Shown: positions 1-5,789 of the stretch, piece by piece
Numbering within the stretch: the stretch's first letter is position 1
Layout: each line of letters opens with the position of its first letter
NCBI RefSeq assembly: GCF_937890665.1
Contig: NZ_CALADU010000118.1
Location: 1-11,559 of the forward strand
Source: an uncultured Subdoligranulum sp.
Lineage (GTDB): Bacteria > Bacillota_A > Clostridia > Oscillospirales > Ruminococcaceae
Direction of reading: 5' to 3'
DNA length: 11,559 nucleotides
Translations under genes and position numbers: made by a program
Notes under the pieces: generated by a model
Databases searched by the model: none
Seen by the model: the letters and a program-made list of their open reading frames with translations, nothing else
Told to the model about the DNA's origin: nothing

Positions 1-581
1 CGGGGGCGGCCATCCAGTGGCTGCGGGACGAGCTGCGCCTGCTGGAGGAATCCCGGGATTCCGAGTACATGGCCCAAAAGGTCAAGGACACCAACGGCTG
101 TTACGTGGTGCCGGCCTTTACCGGACTGGGCGCCCCCCACTGGGACCAGTATGCCCGGGGCACCATTGTGGGGCTGACCCGGGGCTGTAATAAAAACCAT
201 ATCATCCGCGCTACGCTGGACAGCCTGTGCTATCAGGTCAATGACGTGCTCCACGCTATGGAGGCGGACTCCGGCATCCCCATGCAAGCCCTGAAGGTGG
301 ACGGCGGCGCTTCGGCCAACAACTACCTGATGCAGACCATGGCGGACATCAGCAACGTGCCGGTGCAGCGCCCCCTCTGCGTAGAAACCACGGCGCTGGG
401 CGCCGCCTATCTGGCGGGGCTGGCGGTAGGGTATTGGGGCTCCACCGAGGAGGTCATCCAAAACTGGTCGGTGGACCGGACCTTCTCGCCCTCCATCACC
501 GAGGAGGAGCGGGCCAAGCGCATCAAGGGCTGGAACAAAGCCGTGCGCTGTGCCTACGGCTGGGCCAAGGACGACGACTGA
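1..581 (+). CDS. glpK: Glycerol kinase, C-terminal part (5' end outside window)
   Basis: Glycerol kinase phosphorylates glycerol with ATP to sn-glycerol-3-phosphate in the cytoplasm. The reading frame is open from base 3, so the gene begins before the window; about 192 of the usual ~500 residues are visible. The visible part follows the E. coli enzyme closely: the [12 protein letters not shown] segment, the FGGY-kinase signature (GTIVGLTRG, then HIIRATLDS), the ADP-binding [13 protein letters not shown] segment, and [14 protein letters not shown] near the end. The Met codon at 69 is internal to the family alignment and is not the start. The gene is followed after 56 bases by the glycerol-3-phosphate oxidation genes on the same strand, which fits a shared operon. 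No frameshift or missing residue is visible. The family call is essentially certain; what lies upstream (for example a glycerol facilitator) cannot be seen. Confidence 0.96.
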   Translation, partial: GAAIQWLRDELRLLEESRDSEYMAQKVKDTNGCYVVPAFTGLGAPHWDQYARGTIVGLTRGCNKNHIIRATLDSLCYQVNDVLHAMEADSGIPMQALKVDGGASANNYLMQTMADISNVPVQRPLCVETTALGAAYLAGLAVGYWGSTEEVIQNWSVDRTFSPSITEEERAKRIKGWNKAVRCAYGWAKDDD

Positions 582-605
582 CCCCCCGCTGCCCACACCA
601 TGAAT

Positions 606-620
606 GAACCGCTGCGGTTC
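606..620 (+). other. Small perfect hairpin/palindrome before the GlpA-like gene
   Basis: GAACCG, a CTG loop and CGGTTC form a perfect 6-bp stem with a 3-base loop in the 56-base gap after glpK. It ends four bases before the ribosome site AAGGAG (625-630) of the next gene. It has no U-tract and so is not a convincing terminator. It could be an mRNA element that tunes translation or processing between glpK and the dehydrogenase gene, or a short operator, or chance in GC-rich DNA. The structure is seen; the role is a guess. Confidence 0.35.
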
Positions 621-637
621 GGATAAGGAGACTGAAG

Positions 638-2071
638 ATGTATGATGTAATCGTCATCGGCGCCGGTGTGTCCGGCTGTGCTTGTGCCCGGGAACTGTCC
701 CGCTACAAGGCCGATATTCTGGTTTTGGAGAAAGAAGAAGACGTCTGCTGCGGCACCACCAAGGCGAACAGCGCCATCGTCCACGCGGGCTACGACGCCG
801 CCCACGGCAGCCTGATGGCCAAGCTCAACGTGGAAGGCAGCCGGATGATGCCGGCTCTGGCCAAGGAATTGGATTTTGCCTATGACCAGTGCGGCAGCTT
901 GGTGGTCTGCGTCAGCGACGAGGACCGCCCCGCCCTGCAAAAGCTCTACGAAAACGGCGTGGCCAACGGGGTAGAAGGGCTGCGCATCATCGAGCGGGAA
1001 GAACTGGTGGCCATGGAGCCTAACATCTCCGACGAGGCGGTGGCCGCCCTGTGGGCCCCCACCGGCGCCATCGTCTGCCCCTTTGGGCTGACCTACGCCT
1101 TTGCCGAGAACGCCGCCAAAAACGGCGTCAAGTTCCAGTTTGATACCACGGTCACCGGCCTGAAGCCCATCGAGGGCGGCTGGCAGGTGGAAACCGACCA
1201 CGGCACGTTGGAGACCCGTCTGGTGGTCAACGCGGCCGGCGTCTATGCCGACGACCTGCACAACATGGTCACCGGCGAGGACCCCCTGACCATCATCCCG
1301 CGCCGGGGCGACTACTTCCTGCTGGACCACACCGCCGGGGCGCATGTACACCACACCATCTTCCAACTGCCTGGCAAGTACGGCAAGGGCGTGCTGGTCA
1401 CCCCCACGGTCCACGGCAACCTGCTCGTCGGCCCCACGGCCATCGATGTGGAGGATAAGGAAGCCACCGCCACCACCGCCGCCGGTCTGGACGAGGTGCG
1501 CGCCAAGGCGGGCATCGCCGTCAAGGATATTCCGATGCGCCAGACCATCACCAGCTTTGCGGGCCTGCGGGCCCATGAACCCCGCCACGACTTCTTCATC
1601 GGGGAGATCGCCCCCGGCTTTGTGGACTGCGCGGCCATCGAATCGCCCGGCCTGTCCAGCAGCCCGGCCATCGGTGTGATGGTGGCGGATCTGGTCTCCC
1701 GGAGCCTGCACCTCGAACAAGATCCCACCTTTGATCCGGTCCGCAAGGGCATTCTGGATCCCAAGACCCTCTCTTTGGAGGAGCGCAACGAACTGATCCG
1801 CAAAGACCCCGCCTATGGGCAGATCATCTGCCGGTGCGAAAGCGTCACCGAGGGCGAGATCGTGGACGCCATCCATCGGGTGCCGGGCGCCCGCAGCTTG
1901 GACGGCGTCAAGCGGCGTACCCGCGCCGGTATGGGCCGTTGCCAGGCAGGCTTCTGCAGCCCCCGCGTCATGGAAATTCTGGCCCGGGAACTGAACCTGC
2001 CCCTGAGCGAGGTCACCAAGGCGGGCGGCCAGTCCAAGATCATCGTCGGCACCAACAAGGACGTGTACTAA
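638..2071 (+). CDS. GlpA-like FAD-dependent glycerol-3-phosphate dehydrogenase with C-terminal BFD-type [2Fe-2S] domain
   Basis: This 477-residue protein belongs to the DAO/GlpA/LhgO group of FAD dehydrogenases and probably oxidises glycerol-3-phosphate to dihydroxyacetone phosphate. The N-terminus has the Rossmann FAD motif GAGVSG (residues 8-13) with the ribose-binding acid at Glu31, followed by TTKANSAIVHAGYD, the substrate/flavin segment typical of this group. A second flavin contact region, FAGLRAHEP, lies near residue 310. The C-terminus carries a BFD-like domain with Cys398, Cys400, Cys435 and Cys440 (CxC...CxxxxC), expected to hold a [2Fe-2S] cluster as in GlpA. It is shorter than E. 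coli GlpA (about 540). The ATG at 638 is preceded by AAGGAG seven bases upstream. No signal peptide or membrane segment is seen, so it is cytoplasmic or peripheral. Position after glpK supports glycerol-3-phosphate; an L-2-hydroxyglutarate-type oxidase is the main alternative. Confidence 0.85.
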   Translation: MYDVIVIGAGVSGCACARELSRYKADILVLEKEEDVCCGTTKANSAIVHAGYDAAHGSLMAKLNVEGSRMMPALAKELDFAYDQCGSLVVCVSDEDRPALQKLYENGVANGVEGLRIIEREELVAMEPNISDEAVAALWAPTGAIVCPFGLTYAFAENAAKNGVKFQFDTTVTGLKPIEGGWQVETDHGTLETRLVVNAAGVYADDLHNMVTGEDPLTIIPRRGDYFLLDHTAGAHVHHTIFQLPGKYGKGVLVTPTVHGNLLVGPTAIDVEDKEATATTAAGLDEVRAKAGIAVKDIPMRQTITSFAGLRAHEPRHDFFIGEIAPGFVDCAAIESPGLSSSPAIGVMVADLVSRSLHLEQDPTFDPVRKGILDPKTLSLEERNELIRKDPAYGQIICRCESVTEGEIVDAIHRVPGARSLDGVKRRTRAGMGRCQAGFCSPRVMEILARELNLPLSEVTKAGGQSKIIVGTNKDVY

Positions 2072-2086
2072 GGGGAGGACGCAATC

Positions 2087-3349
2087 ATGAAAAATGTAGA
2101 TCTTGTCATCATCGGCGGCGGTCCTGCCGGACTGGCCGCGGCGGTGGAAGCCCGCAAACACGGCGTACAGGACCTTCTGGTGCTGGAACGTGACAACGAG
2201 CTGGGCGGCATTCTGAACCAGTGCATCCACAGCGGCTTCGGCCTGCATACCTTTAAAGAGGAACTCACCGGCCCCGAGTACGCCGGCCGGTTCATCCAGA
2301 TGGCTAAGGAACTGGACATTCCCTACAAGCTCAATACGATGGTGCTGGACTTGGCGGCGGATAAAACCGTCACGGCGATGAACAAACAGGACGGCCTGTT
2401 CCAGCTTCATCCCAAAGCGGTGGTGCTGGCCATGGGCTGCCGGGAACGTCCCCGCGGCGCGCTGAACATCCCCGGCTACCGCCCGGCGGGCATCTTTACC
2501 GCCGGTACCGCCCAGCGCCTTGTCAATATGGAAGGCTACCTGCCGGGCCGCAAGGTGGTCATCCTCGGTTCCGGCGACATCGGCCTTATCATGGCCCGCC
2601 GCATGACGCTGGAAGGCGCCAAGGTGCAGGTGGTGGCCGAACTGATGCCCTACTCCGGCGGCTTGAAGCGCAACATCGTGCAATGTCTGGACGACTTCGG
2701 CATCCCCCTGAAACTCAGCCACACCGTGGTGGACATTCAGGGCAAGGAACGGGTGGAAGGCATCACGCTGGCCCGGGTGGAAAACGGCAAGCCGGTACCC
2801 GGCACCGAGGAACACTATGACTGCGACACGCTGCTGCTCTCCTGCGGGCTGCTGCCCGAAAACGAGCTGAGCCGCGCCGCCGGTGTGGCCCTCAACCCCG
2901 TCACCAACGGCCCCGCCGTCAACGAAAGTCTGGAGACCAGCATCCCCGGCGTCTTTGCGGCCGGCAACGTGCTGCACGTCCACGACTTGGTGGACTTTGT
3001 GTCGGAGGAAGCCGGTGCCGCCGGCGCCCATGCCGCGGCCTATATCCAGAACGGCGAACAGGGCGGCGACGCCCGCACCCTGCCGGTGCGGTGCGAAAAC
3101 GGGGTGCGCTACACCGTGCCCACCACCATCCGCCCCGACTGCGCGGGGGACACCGTGACTTTGCGGTTCCGTGTGGCCAATGTGTATAAGAATAAGAAAG
3201 TGGCGGTCTATGCGGGGGACACCTGCATCTTCAGCCGCAAGCGTCCCGTGTTGGCGCCGGGTGAGATGGAAACCGTGCAGCTCAAGAGCGAAGCGCTGCG
3301 GGCCCATCCCGAAGCTGCCCAGATCACCGTGACGTTGGAGGAGGCATAA
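2087..3349 (+). CDS. FAD/NAD(P)-dependent oxidoreductase in the GlpB position (pyridine-nucleotide-disulfide oxidoreductase fold)
   Basis: This 420-residue flavoprotein probably works with the preceding GlpA-like subunit to move electrons from glycerol-3-phosphate. It has an N-terminal FAD Rossmann motif GGGPAG (residues 10-15, GxGxxG) with Glu34 at the end of the second strand, a second dinucleotide site LGSGDIG (160-166), and the C-terminal FAD-contact segment GVFAAGNVLHVHD (288-300). LNQCIHSGFG (43-52) places one cysteine near the flavin, but no CxxxxC redox-disulfide pair is present, so it is not a classical disulfide reductase. Residues ~337-420 form an extra beta-rich tail without cofactor motifs. 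AGGGGAGG (2071-2078) sits eight bases before the ATG, directly after the stop of the previous gene, so the two are translated from one message. It resembles the oxidoreductases paired with GlpA-like proteins in Firmicutes more than E. coli GlpB. The electron acceptor (NAD, another Fe-S protein or quinone) cannot be told from sequence. Confidence 0.85.
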   Translation: MKNVDLVIIGGGPAGLAAAVEARKHGVQDLLVLERDNELGGILNQCIHSGFGLHTFKEELTGPEYAGRFIQMAKELDIPYKLNTMVLDLAADKTVTAMNKQDGLFQLHPKAVVLAMGCRERPRGALNIPGYRPAGIFTAGTAQRLVNMEGYLPGRKVVILGSGDIGLIMARRMTLEGAKVQVVAELMPYSGGLKRNIVQCLDDFGIPLKLSHTVVDIQGKERVEGITLARVENGKPVPGTEEHYDCDTLLLSCGLLPENELSRAAGVALNPVTNGPAVNESLETSIPGVFAAGNVLHVHDLVDFVSEEAGAAGAHAAAYIQNGEQGGDARTLPVRCENGVRYTVPTTIRPDCAGDTVTLRFRVANVYKNKKVAVYAGDTCIFSRKRPVLAPGEMETVQLKSEALRAHPEAAQITVTLEEA

Positions 3350-3352
3350 CTT

Positions 3353-3721
3353 ATGGAAAAGATCAATCTGGTCTGCATTGGCTGCCCCATGGGCTGCCCG
3401 CTGGTGGTAGAGATGGAGGACGGCGCGGTGGTACGGGTCACCGGCAACACCTGCCCCCGGGGCGACGCCTACGCCCGCAAGGAAGTGACCCATCCCACCC
3501 GCGTGGTGACCAGCACGGTGCGGGTCCGGGGCGGCACGCTGCCCATGGTGTCCTGCAAGACCCGCAGCGACGTGCCCAAGGACAAGATCTTCGACGTGGT
3601 GCGCGCCCTGAAGGAAGTGGACGTGGACGCCCCGGTAGCCATCGGGGATGTACTGCTGTCCGACGTGGCCTCCACCGGCGTGGATGTGATCGCCACCAAG
3701 AACGTACAGAAAAAAGCCTGA
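3353..3721 (+). CDS. DUF1667 (COG3862) small cysteine-motif protein, probable Fe-S partner of the glycerol-3-phosphate oxidation genes
   Basis: The protein has 122 residues and matches the DUF1667 family, described only as having conserved cysteine pairs. Cys8, Cys11, Cys15 and Cys34 form C-x2-C-x3-C-x18-C, followed by PRGDAYA. This spacing and the intervening VVEMEDGAVVRVTG stretch resemble the N-terminal [4Fe-4S] segment of molybdopterin oxidoreductases, so a bound iron-sulfur cluster is a reasonable inference. A further Cys68 lies in MVSCKT. It has no signal peptide or membrane helix. Its ATG is three bases after the stop of the upstream oxidoreductase gene, and its ribosome site GGAGGAGG (3337-3344) lies inside that gene, which points to coupled translation and roughly matched amounts. 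It is the last gene before the terminator. It occupies the place GlpC holds in E. coli but is unrelated to GlpC in size and lacks ferredoxin-type double clusters. The family call is firm; the function is not established. Confidence 0.85.
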   Translation: MEKINLVCIGCPMGCPLVVEMEDGAVVRVTGNTCPRGDAYARKEVTHPTRVVTSTVRVRGGTLPMVSCKTRSDVPKDKIFDVVRALKEVDVDAPVAIGDVLLSDVASTGVDVIATKNVQKKA

Positions 3722-3753
3722 CCCGACTTTCCGCAACGGGCCAAAAGAACAGC

Positions 3754-3823
3754 AGCAAAACCCCGCAGGGAATGCGCCGCCGGAGGATGGTACCGGCGTG
3801 CAGCCCCCCTGCGGGGTTTTGCT
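3754..3823. terminator. Bidirectional intrinsic terminator between convergent operons
   Basis: Bases 3754-3770 (AGCAAAACCCCGCAGGG) and 3807-3823 are a perfect 17-bp inverted repeat. The 36-base loop holds a second partial stem around CCGG (3779-3782 with 3793-3796). Read in either direction, the GC stem is followed by TTTTGCTG and further T-rich bases, so the same hairpin can end the glp operon on the plus strand and the regulator gene on the minus strand. It lies between the two stop codons, at 3721 and 3846. Confidence 0.85.
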
Positions 3824-3845
3824 GTTTGCTTTGTTGGGGAAAGGG

Positions 3846-4640
3846 TTACTCGGCGTGGGCATAGTCCGGCATCCGCTGGGGCGCTGCGATGACTTGCACC
3901 CCCGCATCCTGCCAAGGAGCCATTTCCTGCGCGGTGATGTTCCAGTCGGTGATGATGCAGTCGATCTCCTCTGCGGTGCAGATCCGGTTAAAGGCCACTT
4001 CGCGGAATTTGCTGCACTCCGCCAGAATGATCTTTTCCCGGCCGATTCGCAGCATCCGCCGCAGTACGGCGGCTTCTTCGGTGTTATACTCGGTGATGCC
4101 GTCTTGGATGGAAAGGCCGTCCACGCTCAAAAAGGTTTTGTCTACCCGGAAATTCTCCAAAGAATTTCCACACAGGCTGCCCACCAAACTTTTGTTGTGT
4201 TTGCGCAGGTAGCCTCCGGTCAGAAAAACCCGGTTCTGGTCGGTCTGGGACAACAGCACCGCAATGGGCGGCGAGTTGGTGACAATGTTCAGCGACAGAC
4301 CGCTTCTCTCGATGGCATGGGCCAACGCCATCGAGGTGACCCCGTTGTTGATGGCGATGGCTTCCCCGTCGTGGAGGTGCTTTAGCGCTTCCGCGGCGAT
4401 GGCGCTTTTCTCTTGATGGTTGCTGTTGGCCTTTTTGACAAATTCCCGTTCGTTGGCGCGCAGCCCGCTGAAAACAGCCCCGCCGCGCACCCGTTTGATG
4501 GCGGATTCCTGCTCCAACTCTTTCAGGTCGCGGCGGATGGTCTCGGCCGAAACACCCAGCCGGGCGGCCAGTTGGTCCAGCCGTGCAAACTGTACTTCGG
4601 CCAGAAAACGCAGGATCTCAGTTTGGCGTTGGTTGAACAT
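3846..4640 (-). CDS. DeoR/GlpR-family transcriptional regulator
   Basis: The 264-residue protein has the usual DeoR-family size and layout. An N-terminal winged helix-turn-helix (about residues 3-57) includes the recognition segment VSAETIRRDLKELE (30-43) and the RGGA wing (52-55). A C-terminal DeoRC effector domain follows (about 75-230). These proteins usually repress catabolic operons and release DNA on binding a phosphorylated metabolite. Two pocket positions are unusual. The common D-x-G-T segment reads INNGVT (97-102), and the common ADSSKF segment reads AECSKF (207-212). The ligand may therefore not be a typical sugar phosphate. The ATG follows the upstream stop by 10 bases. Its ribosome site AAGGGG (4655-4660) is inside the end of the propeller gene, so the two are cotranscribed. 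Its target could be its own operon, the transporter operon, or the convergent glp operon; the sequence does not decide. Confidence 0.9.
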   Translation of the reverse strand: MFNQRQTEILRFLAEVQFARLDQLAARLGVSAETIRRDLKELEQESAIKRVRGGAVFSGLRANEREFVKKANSNHQEKSAIAAEALKHLHDGEAIAINNGVTSMALAHAIERSGLSLNIVTNSPPIAVLLSQTDQNRVFLTGGYLRKHNKSLVGSLCGNSLENFRVDKTFLSVDGLSIQDGITEYNTEEAAVLRRMLRIGREKIILAECSKFREVAFNRICTAEEIDCIITDWNITAQEMAPWQDAGVQVIAAPQRMPDYAHAE

Positions 4641-4650
4641 CTGGGTACGA

Positions 4651-5682
4651 TCACCCCTTGCTGTCGGGTTTGTGAATGGGCGAGAGCTTCATCAGGAAAT
4701 GGCGGTCATAGGTGGTCAGCGGCATCAGGAAAATCTCGCCCTTGCTGTTGCCGCACATGCCGTGGGCCCGGATGGGGGAGTTGTAGAACCCCAGCTGCGC
4801 CACGACCTGCAAATTCATGTCGATGAGCGTCAGCCCGCCGCCTCGTTCAGCCACGTAGACATAGTCGTCGTCCGCCCACAGGCCGGTGGGTTGGTAGAGC
4901 CCTTCCTCCAGATAGGCCAGCAGTTCTCCCTCGGCGGAGAAGACATGCAGGCGGTTGCCGTCCCGGTCGCCCACCCAAACGCGGCCCAGCCGGTCCACGC
5001 AGAGGCAGTGAGGCACCACAAAGTGGCCGGGTTCGTCCCCCGGGCCGCCCCAGGTGCGCAGCAGGGTGCCGTCCGGGGCAAAGCGGTGGATGGCGGCGTT
5101 GCCGTACCCGTCGCTGACAAAGAAATCCCCGTCCGGGGCAAAGCAGACCCCGGTGGGCCGGTTGAAGGGCGGGGCAGCCCGCTGGATGCTCTCCAGCCCC
5201 ATAAAGAAGGACCACCCTTTGTCAAACAGTACGTCGGTGGGCACATATTTGCCCATCCGCTGGCGCTTGCGCCATAAGTCAGGGTCAAACCCACTGTCGC
5301 TGGGGACCCCCGGCGTGCCGATATCCCGGATCCATTCGCCGTCCTTGGAAATCTCCCGCAGAACATGCTGGGCCACATCCACACACAACAGGGTATCGTT
5401 GGGGGTCACGCAAAGGGTGTGGGTCTCTTTGAATAAGCCCTGACCGAAGTCTTTGACATAGTGCCCCTCGGGATCCAGCATCATGATGGGATGCTCCACA
5501 TCCCGGGTGGACAAAAACAGGTTGTCCTCGCGGTCACAGCAGCCGCCCGAATACATGGTAAAGGTAAACCGTTCGGGGAAGGTGCCGTAATCGGGGTGCA
5601 GTTCGTAGGTGAACGCTCCGCTGGTAAAGAGGGAGCGGGCGGCCTCGTCCCGGCGGGGGATGCTTTGCATTGCATAGGCCAT
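4651..5682 (-). CDS. NHL-type beta-propeller protein resembling peptidyl-alpha-hydroxyglycine alpha-amidating lyase (PAL)
   Basis: The 343-residue protein is made of NHL-like repeats, for example RPTGVCFAPDGDFFVSDGYG (175-194) and VPHCLCVDRLGRVWVGDRDG (223-242). Compared from memory with mammalian PAL, the segments line up in order. LFLSTRD carries Arg60, KETHTLCV His88, VSDGYGN Tyr193, FVVPHCL His225, VGDRDGN Arg240 and RAHGMCG His307. In PAL the three His hold zinc and the Tyr and Arg residues line the active site. The Asp after the third His in PAL is Gly308 here, and residues ~132-170 are an insertion. There is no signal peptide, so it should be cytoplasmic. The ATG at 5682 is chosen because AAGGAAG lies 11 bases upstream; a TTG start at 5736 would begin close to the upstream terminator. 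Likely a lyase or hydrolase releasing a small product; the substrate is unknown. An SMP-30-like lactonase or a non-catalytic sensor is possible. Confidence 0.75.
   Translation of the reverse strand: MAYAMQSIPRRDEAARSLFTSGAFTYELHPDYGTFPERFTFTMYSGGCCDREDNLFLSTRDVEHPIMMLDPEGHYVKDFGQGLFKETHTLCVTPNDTLLCVDVAQHVLREISKDGEWIRDIGTPGVPSDSGFDPDLWRKRQRMGKYVPTDVLFDKGWSFFMGLESIQRAAPPFNRPTGVCFAPDGDFFVSDGYGNAAIHRFAPDGTLLRTWGGPGDEPGHFVVPHCLCVDRLGRVWVGDRDGNRLHVFSAEGELLAYLEEGLYQPTGLWADDDYVYVAERGGGLTLIDMNLQVVAQLGFYNSPIRAHGMCGNSKGEIFLMPLTTYDRHFLMKLSPIHKPDSKG
5069..5144 (-). repeat. Two identical 16-base copies exactly 60 bases apart inside the propeller gene
   Basis: CCGTCCGGGGCAAAGC occurs at 5069-5084 and at 5129-5144. 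On the coding strand each copy encodes FAPDG (residues 201-205 and 181-185), the turn of successive propeller strands. The exact nucleotide identity at a 20-codon interval fits internal duplication or recent conversion within the repeat protein rather than a mobile or regulatory repeat. Confidence 0.6.
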
Positions 5683-5693
5683 AGGTGCAGTCA

Positions 5694-5700
5694 CTTCCTT
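5694..5700 (-). promoter_or_regulatory. Ribosome binding site that decides the start of the propeller gene
   Basis: AAGGAAG on the minus strand lies 11 bases before the ATG at 5682. The alternative in-frame TTG at 5736 would add 18 residues rich in Arg, Lys and Thr that do not match the family, and it has no ribosome site of its own. No convincing -35/-10 pair was found in the roughly 60 bases between the upstream terminator and this site. Confidence 0.6.
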
Positions 5701-5742
5701 TTTTGTAGTCGTTATGCGCAGCCGGAACCCCGGCAAGAAGAG

Positions 5743-5770
5743 GACACGGCGGCCCCCATGCCGCCGTGTC
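5743..5770 (-). terminator. Probable intrinsic terminator after the BMP lipoprotein gene
   Basis: GACACGGCGGC (5743-5753) and GCCGCCGTGTC (5760-5770) are a perfect 11-bp stem with a 6-base loop, 20 bases past the lipoprotein stop codon. Read on the minus strand it is followed by CTCTTCTTG, which is pyrimidine-rich but not a strong U-run. Termination may therefore be partial, with some read-through into the propeller and regulator genes. Confidence 0.65.
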
Positions 5771-5789
5771 GATCCGTTCTATCGGTTGT

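Noticed and set aside
554..3907. A very long open frame (about 1,100 codons) on the minus strand opposite the glp genes
   Set aside because: It lies antisense to four well-supported genes, has a His/Gly/Ala/Val-heavy composition without recognisable domains, and crosses the terminator. It is a by-product of G/C-rich third codon positions.
5721..5734. A second small hairpin (GCCGG/CCGGC) next to the terminator
   Set aside because: A 5-bp stem in GC-rich DNA is too weak to separate from chance.
5683..5736. An N-terminal extension of the propeller protein from a TTG codon
   Set aside because: The extension has no ribosome site, starts beside the upstream terminator, and does not match the family; the ATG at 5682 has AAGGAAG upstream.
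5683..5742. A promoter for the propeller and regulator genes (TTGCCG followed by CATAAC)
   Set aside because: The spacing is about 14 bases and the -10 match is poor, so it is not reported as a feature.
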